The notes: generated by a model from the letters alone, not told the origin. A stretch of DNA of 64,000 nt from Paenibacillus sp. TCA20 (GCF_000732325.1 NZ_BBIW01000019.1:1-64000), one strand, 5' to 3'. Positions 38,901 through 47,057 are shown, numbered from the stretch's first letter. A program made the numbers and translations.

Positions 38901-39499
38901 TCATCAAACAGCTCAATACGATAAGCCAGCTCGGCCGTGAGTGGGAAGAAATCAATGATTCCTCCGCGTACACTCATCTCACCTTGAGATTCAACGCGCT
39001 CAACGCGTTCATATCCGAGCTCAACCATACGTTTGAGAAATTGCTCCAGCTCAATCGTTCCGCTCTGCTTAAGAGTAATCTCTGCACTTGCTATCACCTG
39101 CGGAGCAGGAAGGTAGCGTCTTGCGCCAGAGAGTGGAATCACAACAATGCCCCGAAAACCGGCTGCACACTTCAGTAATACTTCAATGCGCTGAGCAAGT
39201 GTTTCAGGACTGGAAATTGCTGCTTCTGCAGCAATCAATTCATTGGCCGGATATAGCAGCACTTGATCGGCAGAAAGCGCTTCCTGTAAGTCTTCTGCCA
39301 CTTTCTGTGCCGCAAACATATTATGAGTCACCACGAGCATCGGTCGATCCAGCTGTTTATGCATAGCAGCCATCATAACCTGGCGAGCTGAACCCGACAA
39401 TCCGGAGATGAGCTGCTCCTTCATTCCTGACCGAATACCGGAAGTTATCGATTCAAAATCGGAATCTTTAGTAAAAGCTTCAATAAGTGCTTGTAGCAA
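35975..39499 (-). CDS. mfd: Transcription-repair coupling factor
   Basis: Removes RNA polymerase stalled at DNA lesions and recruits UvrA. Domains in order: UvrB-like N-terminal modules, the RNA-polymerase-interacting domain (LKVGDYVVHQNHGIGKYMGI), the RecG-like SF2 translocase (CGDVGYGKTEVAIRAAF, DEEQRFG, LTATPIPRTL, QLRGRVGRS), and the C-terminal TRCF domain. Full length, about 1174 residues. TTG 39499 fits AGAGAGGTG six bases upstream better than GTG 39508. It follows fin, as in B. subtilis. Confidence 0.97.
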   Translation of the reverse strand: MLQALIEAFTKDSDFESITSGIRSGMKEQLISGLSGSARQVMMAAMHKQLDRPMLVVTHNMFAAQKVAEDLQEALSADQVLLYPANELIAAEAAISSPETLAQRIEVLLKCAAGFRGIVVIPLSGARRYLPAPQVIASAEITLKQSGTIELEQFLKRMVELGYERVERVESQGEMSVRGGIIDFFPLTAELAYRIELFDDEIDSIRTFDPADQRSIDRVEQVRITPCKELIASQERMEQAADRTVILLEEQLDKTTDRQAKLRLREEIHREIELLREHVYFPEIYKYVTELYPEKQTIYNYMPEDTILIMDEPARLLETGKQLERDESEWSVHLLQNGKTLPQLTLSLDHDQVLYHRPFQTLFVSIFLRQVPHTQPQNILNMVSRSMQDFHGQMNVLKAEMERWQKAGVNVVMMASGEERLDRMRKVLQDYDIHEPNMVIGNLQSGFEMPSIQLAVITEGEMFSQKQRKVRKPMRNVDNAERIKSYSELKVGDYVVHQNHGIGKYMGIGTLEVGGIHKDYMHILYAGGDKLSVPIEQIDLIQKYVGSEEKEPKIYKLGGNEWTRVKNKVRSSVQDIADDLIKLYAERQSSPGYAFDKDTAEQQEFEDMFPYDETRDQVRAIEEIKKDMEQGRPMDRLLCGDVGYGKTEVAIRAAFKAAIEGKQVAVLVPTTILAQQHYETFRERFSGYPFNVSVLSRFRTRKEQNETAKGIKQGTIDIVIGTHRLLSQDLVFKDLGLLIVDEEQRFGVTHKEKLKKLKTNVDVLTLTATPIPRTLHMSMLGVRDLSVIETPPENRFPVQTYVVEHSQTLVREAIERELARGGQVYYLYNRVQGIQEMAAEISALVPEARVGVGHGQMSETELEKTILDFLDGEFDVLVSTSIIETGVDIPNVNTLIVHDADKMGLSQLYQLRGRVGRSNRIAYAYFTYQRDKVLTEVAEKRLQSIKEFTELGSGFKIAMRDLSIRGAGNLLGAEQHGFIASVGFDLYSQMLSEEINRRKVTMLGEEAPQEQSWSTSIDISIDAYLPSDYIYDSIQKIEIYKKVAVLAAFDDAMELEDELVDRFGDLPEAVTNLLSVARLKIYGKKYGIETIVQRGDQISVKFYEGREKAVDGAKLARIGNQFERRVQFEQGQSMIVHIKGKGLSDQEMLQTLEKFLAAMKDAFKSKGELQDVAK

Positions 39500-39657
39500 A
39501 AGGGGCACCTCTCTTATAACTTACTTTACTTTTAATATAACCTGTCATTCTCTTTATAACTGTAAACATATGGATAATGAATCTGATTTCATCATAATCT
39601 TTTTTGACGGACCTGACCAGCAAAAGTGGGCGGGCTGCAGCCAGATAACTGAAAAAA

Positions 39658-39685
39658 AACGCCTCAGCAAACGCTGCCAAGGCCG
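39658..39685 (-). terminator. Probable terminator of fin
   Basis: A bulged stem (GCCT..CAGC with GCTG..AGGC) is followed on the minus strand by eight T. It lies in the 250-base gap between fin and mfd, which holds no gene that I can support. Confidence 0.55.
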
Positions 39686-39751
39686 CAAGGCTGGATGTAT
39701 AATTCCCATCCTTAAAGCACTGTTCTATGCTTCTTGATTCCCTATTCACCG

Positions 39752-39982
39752 CTATTGCAGCGGGCTTGTTAACAGACAAAGCTCTGGATTCACCAGGATC
39801 GCCTCATTACAGTAATCGCAAGTGATGTTAACCATCATTTCGCCTTTTGAATTATAGGCTATTATATCCCTTCGTTCCGCAGGGGTCAAGAAATGAAGAC
39901 CCAGCCTTGCTTCCGTTACTTCGGATGAATCAATCTGTCCAATCGAAGTTCCACAATGCCTGCAGACATAATGAATTGGCAT
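39752..39982 (-). CDS. fin: Anti-sigma-F factor Fin (YabK)
   Basis: Small forespore protein that binds RNA polymerase and helps the switch from sigma-F to sigma-G. The 76 residues carry two Cys pairs, CRHC (7, 10) and CDYC (55, 58), as in the family, which forms a zinc ribbon. The motif GLHFLTPAERRDII lies between them. The ribosome site is AGGAGG. A sigma-F-type promoter lies upstream, consistent with its role. Confidence 0.94.
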   Translation of the reverse strand: MPIHYVCRHCGTSIGQIDSSEVTEARLGLHFLTPAERRDIIAYNSKGEMMVNITCDYCNEAILVNPELCLLTSPLQ

Positions 39983-40015
39983 ACTCTTATCCTCCTGAAA
40001 AGAAATGATATCTTC

Positions 40016-40046
40016 TATTCTTTCCAGAAATCACGAGTTTATAAAG
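40016..40046 (-). promoter_or_regulatory. Sigma-F-type promoter of fin
   Basis: CTTTA (40042-40046) and GGAAAGAATA (40016-40025) are 16 bases apart on the minus strand. The -10 fits the sigma-F pattern fully. The -35 has one mismatch to GYWTA. Confidence 0.55.
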
Positions 40047-40146
40047 CTTGGATGAAACAAGTAATCAAATTTACAATGTCTATTCGACTTACATCCGCCC
40101 GGCTGAATTAACCAAATTCACATCTTGCTATTTGGTTAATTCATCC

Positions 40147-40707
40147 TTATCCATTAAATTTCGCCATCGTCCGCTCAAAAGTATCCTTCATCGCATACTC
40201 GAGGGCGTCACAGGTTGCTTCAATCATAGATTCAACCGCTTCCTGCTCCTTCTTCGCGAACTTAGACAGAACATAATCTACAATCGCGTAGCCTGGCTCC
40301 GGTCTCGAAATACCCATACGCACACGATTGAACTGCTGTGTCCCGGTATGCTGAATAATCGATTTAATTCCGTTATGGCCGCCTGCACTGCCTTGGTATC
40401 GGAGGCGGATCTTGCCTACTTCAGTGTCCATATCATCATAGACTACAATAAGATCTTCAAGGGCAACCTTATAATAATCCATATACGCTCTAATGGATTC
40501 GCCAGAGAGATTCATATACGTCATTGGCTTAATCAGCACTGCCTTCTCCCCTTGTATCATTCCTTCTCCGATAAGAGCTTTGCACTTGCTCTGATTAATA
40601 GTAATACCATGGCGCTCTGCCAGAGCGTCGAGTGCCATGAATCCTATGTTATGCCTCGTCTTGGCATATTCGGAACCGGGATTGCCAAGTCCCACTATCC
40701 ATTTCAT
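40147..40707 (-). CDS. pth: Peptidyl-tRNA hydrolase
   Basis: Recycles peptidyl-tRNAs released early from ribosomes. N-terminal WIVGLGNPGSEYAKTRHNIG contains the catalytic His. Other blocks are KPMTYMNLSGESIRAY, VYDDMDTEVGKIRLR and GGHNGIKSI. ATG 40707 gives 186 residues and has AAGGAGG upstream. A longer in-frame start at 40728 would place the ribosome site inside the coding region. It is the spoVC of B. subtilis. The ctc gene usually found before it is absent. Confidence 0.96.
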   Translation of the reverse strand: MKWIVGLGNPGSEYAKTRHNIGFMALDALAERHGITINQSKCKALIGEGMIQGEKAVLIKPMTYMNLSGESIRAYMDYYKVALEDLIVVYDDMDTEVGKIRLRYQGSAGGHNGIKSIIQHTGTQQFNRVRMGISRPEPGYAIVDYVLSKFAKKEQEAVESMIEATCDALEYAMKDTFERTMAKFNG

Positions 40708-40773
40708 ATGAGAGGCTGCCTCCTTCATATTTCATATTGCTTCCCAACCAGCGCACTAATCTTGAACAACCAA

Positions 40774-40803
40774 TTGGACTTACACGAAGTTTCACTTTAC
40801 AAT
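40774..40803 (+). promoter_or_regulatory. Promoter of the small plus-strand gene
   Basis: TTGGAC (40774-40779) and TACAAT (40798-40803) are 18 bases apart on the plus strand, divergent from pth. Confidence 0.5.
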
Positions 40804-40857
40804 AAAAACAATTGTTTAGATTCGATCAGCATAACAGCAAGAAAGGATGAACCGGTC

Positions 40858-41058
40858 ATGCGCCATGATATTGAACGTTTAACGCAGCCGTACCAATTTC
40901 AACACCATTTGGAACAGGCCATACCGGTGCAAGTGTATGACCACGGCAACCATGTCGAGATCGGATGCATTACCACTTACGATGAGCCCTTTGTTGAAAT
41001 TAACGGTGCTCTGTTTAACCGATCTTATCATCAGTTCATTTCAAGGCCCGGATATTAA
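40858..41058 (+). CDS. Small protein of unknown function (66 residues), divergent from pth
   Basis: I do not recognise the family. The protein is soluble, without Cys or membrane segment, and looks like a compact beta-rich fold (IPVQVYDHGNHVEIGCITTY contains its only Cys; then DEPFVEINGALFNRSYHQFI). Its reality is supported by a divergent promoter, a GAAAGGATG ribosome site ten bases before ATG 40858, and a strong terminator right after the stop. It is the only plus-strand gene between abrB and the left edge. Confidence 0.75.
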   Translation: MRHDIERLTQPYQFQHHLEQAIPVQVYDHGNHVEIGCITTYDEPFVEINGALFNRSYHQFISRPGY

Positions 41059-41081
41059 ATAATAACCGGGATACGCCGACA

Positions 41082-41118
41082 GGGGTTACATTGTCGTCCT
41101 AGACGACAACGTAACCCC
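41082..41118 (+). terminator. Intrinsic terminator of the small plus-strand gene
   Basis: A 17-base stem with one mismatch (GGGGTTAC...GTAACCCC), 3-base loop, followed on the plus strand by five T. There is no T run on the prs side, so it acts mainly on plus-strand transcripts. Confidence 0.85.
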
Positions 41119-41141
41119 TTTTTCTTATTTCATGCAGATCT

Positions 41142-42095
41142 TTATTCGATTTCAAACAATTTACTAATCGACAATTCCTCGTGAACCCGAATGATGGCTT
41201 CGCCAAGCAATGGAGCGACGGATAGAACATTCAGTTTCTTCGTTGGATTCGGATGTGTAATCGGAATCGTATCCGTTACAATAACTTCCTTCAGCGGTGA
41301 ATTCTCCAAACGCTCCATCGCAGGGCCTGACAATACAGGATGCGTACAGCAAGCGTACACTTCTTTGGCTCCGCCTTCCATAAGTGCATTGGCACCAAGC
41401 ACAATTGTACCCGCAGTATCGATAATGTCATCGATCAAGATCGCTGTCTTGCCTTCAATATTACCGATAATATTCATCACTTCACTAACGTTAGGCTCTG
41501 GTCTGCGTTTGTCAATAATCGCAAGTGGAGCATTCAGGAAGTCCGCCAGCTTGCGTGCGCGTACAACGCCGCCATGGTCCGGAGACACAACAACTGGATT
41601 CTCAATTTGCTTGGAACGGAAATACTGTGCCAAGATCGGAACCGCCAGCATGTGGTCTACCGGAATATCGAAGAAGCCCTGAATCTGCATAGCATGCAGG
41701 TCCATCCCGATGACGCGTGTCGCTCCCGCTTTTTCAATCAGGTTAGCTACAAGCTTAGCCGTAATCGGATCTCTTGAGCGTGCCTTCCGATCTTGTCTTG
41801 CATATCCATAGTAAGGAATAACGACATTGATCGTTTTGGCAGATGCACGTTTCAATGCATCAATCATGACCAGCATCTCCATCAGGTTGTCGTTTACTGG
41901 GGCACAAGTCGACTGAACAATGTAAACATGACTACCACGTACACTTTCAGACAGCTTCACTTGAATTTCACCGTCGCTAAAACTCGTAGTATGGGATTCG
42001 CCCATAGGAATACCAATGTAATCAGCAATTTGGTGTGCAAGCTTCGGGTTCGAGTTACAAGTAAATATTTTTAATTTGGAATCAAAATAAGTCAT
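41142..42095 (-). CDS. prs: Ribose-phosphate pyrophosphokinase (PRPP synthase)
   Basis: Makes PRPP from ribose 5-phosphate and ATP for purine, pyrimidine, NAD, His and Trp synthesis. Family blocks are [51 protein letters not shown] and the PRPP loop [12 protein letters not shown]. Length 317 residues. It follows glmU after about 95 bases, the usual Bacillales order. Confidence 0.97.
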   Translation of the reverse strand: MTYFDSKLKIFTCNSNPKLAHQIADYIGIPMGESHTTSFSDGEIQVKLSESVRGSHVYIVQSTCAPVNDNLMEMLVMIDALKRASAKTINVVIPYYGYARQDRKARSRDPITAKLVANLIEKAGATRVIGMDLHAMQIQGFFDIPVDHMLAVPILAQYFRSKQIENPVVVSPDHGGVVRARKLADFLNAPLAIIDKRRPEPNVSEVMNIIGNIEGKTAILIDDIIDTAGTIVLGANALMEGGAKEVYACCTHPVLSGPAMERLENSPLKEVIVTDTIPITHPNPTKKLNVLSVAPLLGEAIIRVHEELSISKLFEIE

Positions 42096-42191
42096 AAAAT
42101 AAAAAACCTCCGTGCTGGTTCATTGGAATCTATTTTTAGATCTGCTTGTGTCTAAACGTCGGCGCTGCTTCATCACGAAATACAGCAAAAA

Positions 42192-43592
42192 TTAGGAATT
42201 AGCGTTATTCTTCTTGGCTTTCGCACGTCCACGAATCTTCTCTGCATAGCCAGGTTTATTCTCTTGACGCGATCTTGCAATAGCAAGGTCATTCTCCGGA
42301 ACAGCATGCGTAATGGTCGAACCCGCAACAACATAGGCGCCTTTACCTACTTTGACAGGAGCAATCAAATTCACATTACTGCCCACGAAGGCATCATCTT
42401 CAATTTCAGTGACAGCTTTATTATATCCATCGTAGTTCACAGTTATCGCGCCGCAGCCGATATTCACATTCTTACCGACTTTTGCGTCGCCAACATAGCT
42501 CAAGTGAGAAACCTTCGAGCCATTGTCAATGGTCGCATTTTTGATCTCGACAAAATCGCCGACCTTCACTTGTTCTCCAAGCTTGGCCCCCGGACGCAGA
42601 TACGCGAAAGGCCCTACTGATGTTTCATTACCCACTTCGGCATCGACTAATACGGACTGTTTAACGGTAACGTTATCGCCAATGACACTGTTCTCAATAT
42701 CTGTATTCGGACCGATGACCGATTGCTCTCCAATCTTGGTGTTGCCTTTGAGCATCGTTCCAGGGTACAAGACAGTGTCTGCGCCGATCTCAACATCCGC
42801 ACCGATATAGGTGGAAGAAGGATCAATAATGGTTACCCCGTTCAGCATATGCTTGCGTGCAAGACGTTCGCGCATAAATCCTTCCGCCTCGGATAGAGCA
42901 ACACGATCGTTTACACCAATCGATTCTGCTGCATCATAGGTCATGAAGGCTTCAACCGTTTCGCCCGCTTCACGGAAAATACCAACAACGTCAGTCAGGT
43001 AATATTCTTGCTGTGCATTGTTGTTCGTAACTTTATCCAGAGCTTCAAACAATTTGGCATTGTCAAAGCAATAGGTGCCTGTATTTATCTCTTGAACTGC
43101 ATTCTCTGCATCGTTGCAGTCCTTCTGCTCAACGATCTTCGTTACAGATCCATCCTCGCCCCGAATGACACGGCCATAACCAGCCGGGTTGTCCATATGA
43201 GCGGTCAGAACGGTAGCTGCAGCACCGCGGCTTTCATGCAGCTGCATCAAGCCTTCGAGTGTTTCACTTGTAACGAGCGGAGTGTCGCCGCAAATGACAA
43301 TCGTAGTTCCTTCCTCAGAACCTAGCAAATCCTTAGCCTGTTTAACGGCATGTCCCGTGCCAAGCTGCTGCTCTTGTAATACGTATTCTGCGGAAGCTCC
43401 CAAGTAAGATTGTACAGCTTCTGCTCCATGTCCAACCACGACAACGTTACGAGTAACGCCTGCACGTTTTACGGTGTCCAGAACGTGGCCGACCATCGGT
43501 TTGCCGCATACAGGATGCAACACCTTATACAATTTGGACTTCATTCGTTTGCCCTGCCCTGCGGCAAGTACAATAGCCATTTTCTTCAACAT
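42192..43592 (-). CDS. glmU: Bifunctional UDP-N-acetylglucosamine pyrophosphorylase/glucosamine-1-phosphate acetyltransferase
   Basis: Last two steps to UDP-GlcNAc for the cell wall. The N-terminal uridyltransferase has LAAGQGKRMKSKLYKVLHPV. The C-terminal half is a left-handed beta helix of hexapeptide repeats (IGADVEIGADTVLYPGT, GDFVEIKNATI) with the acetyl-CoA region near VGSNVNLIAPVKVG. ATG 43592 with AGGAGGT four bases upstream gives 466 residues. Longer starts have no ribosome site. The basic tail KIRGRAKAKKNN is unremarkable. Confidence 0.97.
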   Translation of the reverse strand: MLKKMAIVLAAGQGKRMKSKLYKVLHPVCGKPMVGHVLDTVKRAGVTRNVVVVGHGAEAVQSYLGASAEYVLQEQQLGTGHAVKQAKDLLGSEEGTTIVICGDTPLVTSETLEGLMQLHESRGAAATVLTAHMDNPAGYGRVIRGEDGSVTKIVEQKDCNDAENAVQEINTGTYCFDNAKLFEALDKVTNNNAQQEYYLTDVVGIFREAGETVEAFMTYDAAESIGVNDRVALSEAEGFMRERLARKHMLNGVTIIDPSSTYIGADVEIGADTVLYPGTMLKGNTKIGEQSVIGPNTDIENSVIGDNVTVKQSVLVDAEVGNETSVGPFAYLRPGAKLGEQVKVGDFVEIKNATIDNGSKVSHLSYVGDAKVGKNVNIGCGAITVNYDGYNKAVTEIEDDAFVGSNVNLIAPVKVGKGAYVVAGSTITHAVPENDLAIARSRQENKPGYAEKIRGRAKAKKNNANS

Positions 43593-43720
43593 CCCGACCT
43601 CCTGCGCTGAAATTGTAATGTTATCCATTCTGCTGTTACAGAACGAAAAGGATTCCATTCCTCGTTCACTTTGAAAGGAATAACGGTCTAGTCAACATTA
43701 AATTGGGCACAAGCAAGTAC

Positions 43721-43762
43721 CCCATAATCCATATTATGGGAGGTAACGAGTCCGTGCTCCAA
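43721..43762 (-). promoter_or_regulatory. Probable glmU promoter with an 8+8 inverted repeat over the -10
   Basis: TTGGAG (43757-43762) and CATAAT (43733-43738) are 18 bases apart on the minus strand. The -10 lies inside a perfect inverted repeat CCCATAAT-CCAT-ATTATGGG (43721-43740), which could be an operator. The protein that would bind is unknown. Confidence 0.45.
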
Positions 43763-43800
43763 TATTGCTCATTAATGAATATACTTCATTCTTGAAAAAA

Positions 43801-43833
43801 AGAAAAGAGAGCCATAAAATGACCCTCTTTTCT
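43801..43833 (-). terminator. Intrinsic terminator of spoVG
   Basis: A 9-base stem AGAAAAGAG/CTCTTTTCT is followed on the minus strand by TTTTTTT. Confidence 0.75.
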
Positions 43834-43853
43834 TTCGAACCCCAATAATGTTC

Positions 43854-44138
43854 TTAAGCGCCTTCTTCGATAACCTCTTCCTCAGTTGCAGCACGTTCGT
43901 ATTCAGCTAAAACAGCCGCTTGAATCTTCTCGCGTGTACCGGAAGAAATCGGATGGGCGATGTCACGGAATTCTCCATCGGGAGTCCGTTTACTTGGCAT
44001 AGCAACAAACATTCCGTTGTTACCATCAATAACGCGAATGTCATGAACGACGAACTCATTATCGATCGTAATCGAAGCTATAGCCTTCATTCTCCCCTCA
44101 GAGTTGACACGGCGGAGTCTGACATCTGTAATCTGCAT
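43854..44138 (-). CDS. spoVG: Septation/regulatory protein SpoVG
   Basis: Small nucleic-acid-binding regulator (94 residues), with the family sequence [20 protein letters not shown] and [20 protein letters not shown]. In B. subtilis it affects septation and sporulation; in other Firmicutes, virulence genes. The acidic tail EEEVIEEGA is typical. The ribosome site is AAAGGTGG. The yabJ (RidA-like) gene that precedes spoVG in B. subtilis is absent. Confidence 0.97.
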   Translation of the reverse strand: MQITDVRLRRVNSEGRMKAIASITIDNEFVVHDIRVIDGNNGMFVAMPSKRTPDGEFRDIAHPISSGTREKIQAAVLAEYERAATEEEVIEEGA

Positions 44139-44176
44139 GTGTGTTCACCACCTTTTTCCATCGGAACTTGGTGTAT

Positions 44177-44203
44177 AATTCCACACAACATACAGAAACT
44201 CCT
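44177..44203 (-). promoter_or_regulatory. Sigma-H promoter of spoVG
   Basis: On the minus strand GAAGGAGTT is followed after 15 bases by GAAT, matching the sigma-H pattern RWAGGAXXT-N14-HGAAT except for one base. spoVG is a classic sigma-H gene. The AT-rich sequence upstream could bind AbrB, but this cannot be judged by eye. Confidence 0.65.
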
Positions 44204-44327
44204 TCTTTTTATTTCCATAAAAATGTCCTAATTTAAGGAATTTTTTGAGTTTTGGTGCAATTCGAGAGCTATTCGACAAAACTTGCGAAAGATCGATAGA
44301 AATCCCTCTGTATCAGGGAAGTCGATG

Positions 44328-45161
44328 TCACTCGCTTCGGTTAAAATAATTGCCTGGTGCAACTGAGATTTGCTTCGTCTTGGGATCCACTGCTGTCAGT
44401 GTGGCCAGTGAAACATAATCATGAAGCAGACGCTCTTCTGAATCCACTTCCCCCGACTCAACAAGCACGCCGACCCCGGCCACTTCAGCATTAAACTCCC
44501 TCAGCAAATCGATCATCCCTTGCACCGTTCCTCCGGCCTTCATAAAATCATCGACGATGAGCACGCGAGACTTCTCTGGAAGAGCCCTTCTGGACAGGGA
44601 CATCGTATGCAGGCTCTTATGAGAGCCGGATACATAATTGATACTCACAGCTGAGCCTTCTGTCACTTGATGATCTCGTCTAACTAGGACTACAGGAAGA
44701 TTGAGCTGTGAGCCTACAGCATAAGCAAGCGGAATGCCTTTGGTCTCTACCGTCATCACGGCATCAATTTCTCGGCCTGCAAATGCGGTAGCCATAATCT
44801 TGCCGATCTCGTTCGTTGTAGCCGGTTGACCCAGCAGATCAGACATATATAAATATCCACCAGGTAAAATCCGATCAGGCTGTTCGAGTAATTCACATAA
44901 ATTCTGTATGAAGGATAACGAACGTTCATAGGACATCTTGGGCATAAACTTCACCCCACCCGCTGCGCCAGCGAGTGTCTGCAGGTCTCCCATTCCTTCA
45001 TCCTCAAATACTTCCTTGATAATGGCAAGATCTTCACTAATCGAAGATTTCGCCGCACCATAACGCTCTGCAAAAGTCGTTAAGGGAATCAGTGTATGTG
45101 GTCTCGAAAGCAAATATTGTGTCATTTCTACTAAACGAGCGCTTCGTTTTAATTTCTTCAC
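44328..45161 (-). CDS. purR: Purine operon repressor PurR
   Basis: PRPP-sensing repressor of purine genes. N-terminal winged helix (SARLVEMTQYLLSRPHTLIP) and a phosphoribosyltransferase-like domain with the PRPP loop VLIVDDFMKAGGT. Its 277 residues fit. The start is GTG 45161 with GAGG seven bases upstream. ispE lies just upstream and spoVG downstream. Confidence 0.96.
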   Translation of the reverse strand: MKKLKRSARLVEMTQYLLSRPHTLIPLTTFAERYGAAKSSISEDLAIIKEVFEDEGMGDLQTLAGAAGGVKFMPKMSYERSLSFIQNLCELLEQPDRILPGGYLYMSDLLGQPATTNEIGKIMATAFAGREIDAVMTVETKGIPLAYAVGSQLNLPVVLVRRDHQVTEGSAVSINYVSGSHKSLHTMSLSRRALPEKSRVLIVDDFMKAGGTVQGMIDLLREFNAEVAGVGVLVESGEVDSEERLLHDYVSLATLTAVDPKTKQISVAPGNYFNRSE

Positions 45162-45206
45162 GTCGATTCCTCACGATCTATCTCCAAATCCGAATGTTTA
45201 CAATTC

Positions 45207-45236
45207 AATATATCATTTTTGTACGTATTTGTACAA
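45207..45236 (-). promoter_or_regulatory. Sigma-A promoter of purR
   Basis: TTGTAC (45231-45236) and TATATT (45207-45212) are 18 bases apart on the minus strand. A PurBox-like ACATTCGG follows in the leader (about 45188-45197), which would allow autoregulation, but the match is imperfect. Confidence 0.5.
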
Positions 45237-45277
45237 CAATCAATTCGTTTTTATACTATAAATGGAAAAAATGAAGC

Positions 45278-46132
45278 TTATGTCAGTAATCTTACTGCAT
45301 AAACTTCTTTACAGAATCCTCGAAGGCCATTATAGATTCTCGGCACCTTCGATTCTTTTGAAACGAGGCCGAATACCGTAGGTCCACTTCCCGACATGAG
45401 AACACCATCGGCTCCAAGCTTCATCATTGCTTCCTTCAATTGGCCTACCTCTGGATGCAGCTTCAAAGTTACATCCTCTAATGCATTACCCAGTTCCTTA
45501 CAAACCCCTGCAAAAGACTGATTGCGAATGGCATCTTCCATTCTTTTGGCGGATGGATGCCTCTGAATCTGATCGCTGCGTACACGACCATATACCTCTG
45601 CAGTAGAAACGTTAATCGGCGGCTTCGCCAGCACGACCCAGCATTGCGGCGGATTCGGAAGCTGATGAAGCTGCTCTCCTCTTCCAGTAGCTAGTGCCGT
45701 TCCTCCCGTAATACAAAAAGGCACATCCGAGCCTAATTCTGCACCCAGGAGCCTCAGCTCTTCATCGGATATATTGAGACCCCACAACTTGTTCAAGCCC
45801 CGCAGGGTGGCCGCAGCGTCACTGCTGCCGCCTGCAAGACCCGCTGCTACGGGTATCTTCTTATCGAGATGAATGTACACGCCTTTTTTAACGTCATATC
45901 TGTCCTTCACCAGCTTGGCAGCCTGGAAGGCCAGGTTCTTCTCATCCAGGGGGATATACCCCGCCTGACTCGAGATCATAATCGTGTCCCGCTTGATTTC
46001 AGACATTTCAATCCGATCCGCAAGATCAACCATGGTCATAATCATTTCTACTTCATGATAACCATCGCTTCTTTTATGTAATACATCCAACATCAAATTA
46101 ATTTTCGCAGGAGCTTTTTCATAAATTTTCAA
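45278..46132 (-). CDS. ispE: 4-diphosphocytidyl-2-C-methyl-D-erythritol kinase
   Basis: GHMP kinase of the MEP isoprenoid pathway. Motifs: [21 protein letters not shown] at the N-terminus (21 residues, positions 7-27), the ATP loop [20 protein letters not shown], and the C-terminal [12 protein letters not shown]. Length 284 residues. Located between sspF and purR as in B. subtilis. Confidence 0.97.
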   Translation of the reverse strand: MKIYEKAPAKINLMLDVLHKRSDGYHEVEMIMTMVDLADRIEMSEIKRDTIMISSQAGYIPLDEKNLAFQAAKLVKDRYDVKKGVYIHLDKKIPVAAGLAGGSSDAAATLRGLNKLWGLNISDEELRLLGAELGSDVPFCITGGTALATGRGEQLHQLPNPPQCWVVLAKPPINVSTAEVYGRVRSDQIQRHPSAKRMEDAIRNQSFAGVCKELGNALEDVTLKLHPEVGQLKEAMMKLGADGVLMSGSGPTVFGLVSKESKVPRIYNGLRGFCKEVYAVRLLT

Positions 46133-46243
46133 GGCGACTCACCCACCCTCAGCTATTCCCTCAAGACAACTTAACATATTATATCAAAAGCAGACTGTCA
46201 AGTCATATTGTTCCCTTCATAAATGTGGCTATATATAAAAAGC

Positions 46244-46262
46244 CCCCTGCTGTATCCAGGGG
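46244..46262 (-). terminator. Intrinsic terminator of sspF
   Basis: CCCCTG/CAGGGG stem with a 7-base loop followed on the minus strand by CTTTTTATAT. Confidence 0.8.
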
Positions 46263-46272
46263 ACCTTCCTAA

Positions 46273-46455
46273 TTATCCTTGACCCTTTCGTGCTGCCTGC
46301 TCTGCAAGCTGTATAGCCCTCTTCACCATATTGCCTGCATCCTTGGCTTTGATCCCGCCCCAGCCTTCTTGCTGAACAGTATCATAAAAGCCCAGGTCCT
46401 TGGCCAGCTCATACTTGAGCTCTTCTGACATTACACTGCGTCTTCTGCGGCTCAT
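46273..46455 (-). CDS. sspF: Small acid-soluble spore protein, alpha/beta type (SspF)
   Basis: DNA-binding protein that protects spore DNA. The 60 residues include the alpha/beta SASP blocks [17 protein letters not shown] and [19 protein letters not shown], and start with a basic MSRRRRSVM. Forespore expression is indicated by a very good sigma-G promoter upstream. The ribosome site is AAGGAGG. Same position (veg-sspF-ispE) as in B. subtilis. Confidence 0.96.
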   Translation of the reverse strand: MSRRRRSVMSEELKYELAKDLGFYDTVQQEGWGGIKAKDAGNMVKRAIQLAEQAARKGQG

Positions 46456-46502
46456 AAGGCTTCCTCCTTATTAAAGGACTCATAATTTCATGTTTCGGTC
46501 GT

Positions 46503-46532
46503 TAGTATGTGTCTAGGCGGGTTATTATATGC
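46503..46532 (-). promoter_or_regulatory. Sigma-G promoter of sspF
   Basis: GCATA (46528-46532), 18 bases, then CATACTA (46503-46509) on the minus strand: complete agreement with the sigma-G pattern. Confidence 0.75.
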
Positions 46533-46642
46533 GCACTCGTTTAACGCCCTCCTTAAGCCGTACTAACCCCTCACACTTAATAAGACGGTGCTGGCAGCTA
46601 ATCCTCTCACTTATGCAATAAAAAATATGCAATAAAAAAAAC

Positions 46643-46668
46643 GGCCCCGTCCATAATGGACGAGAGCC
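46643..46668 (-). terminator. Intrinsic terminator of veg
   Basis: GGC..GTCC with GGAC..GCC stem is followed on the minus strand by eight T. Confidence 0.8.
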
Positions 46669-46685
46669 GCCTTGAGAAATCAAGC

Positions 46686-46964
46686 TTACACTTCGTTGTA
46701 CGATATTTCGCTGATGACTTGCTCAGGATCATATACTGAAACCTGTACTGCTTCAGTCAATATATCGGCGTAACTGTAAGACACCCGTTTAAACGTTTGC
46801 TGTTCTTGATCTAGCTTCACAATAAAAACAGAAGGGTACGTTTCTTCCAATACACCAGTACGCTCAATTGTCTTACGGCGTCCACCGTTTGCACGAAGTA
46901 GAATCTTCTGGCCAACATGAGCGTCGAGACTGCGTTTGATATCCAATAGCGAATTTTTAGCCAT
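46686..46964 (-). CDS. veg: Veg protein (biofilm-associated)
   Basis: A protein of 92 residues from ATG 46964 with the family sequence [20 protein letters not shown] and [16 protein letters not shown]. In B. subtilis Veg stimulates biofilm matrix genes through SinR. The mechanism is not visible here. Upstream ATGs lie inside the promoter. The ribosome site is AGAGGTGG. Two consensus promoters precede it, in keeping with the very strong veg promoter of B. subtilis. Confidence 0.95.
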   Translation of the reverse strand: MAKNSLLDIKRSLDAHVGQKILLRANGGRRKTIERTGVLEETYPSVFIVKLDQEQQTFKRVSYSYADILTEAVQVSVYDPEQVISEISYNEV

Positions 46965-46991
46965 GGCTAACGACCACCTCTTTCCTTGTCC

Positions 46992-47020
46992 ATTATACAA
47001 GGTGTTTCAGAGTTTGTCAA
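46992..47020 (-). promoter_or_regulatory. veg promoter, proximal, full consensus
   Basis: TTGACA (47015-47020) and TATAAT (46992-46997) with 17 bases between on the minus strand. Confidence 0.9.
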
Positions 47021-47027
47021 ATCATCA

Positions 47028-47057
47028 ATTATATCAGCATCAAAAATGTGTTGTCAA
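47028..47057 (-). promoter_or_regulatory. veg promoter, distal, full consensus
   Basis: TTGACA (47052-47057) and TATAAT (47028-47033) with 18 bases between on the minus strand, 37 bases upstream of the proximal promoter. Confidence 0.8.

Noticed and set aside
39480-39779. Minus-strand open frame of 99 codons between fin and mfd
   Set aside because: No ribosome site, contains the fin terminator and overlaps mfd.
40048-40857. Upstream extension of the small plus-strand gene to 336 codons
   Set aside because: The first 270 codons are antisense to pth. Ribosome site and promoter support only the last 66 codons.
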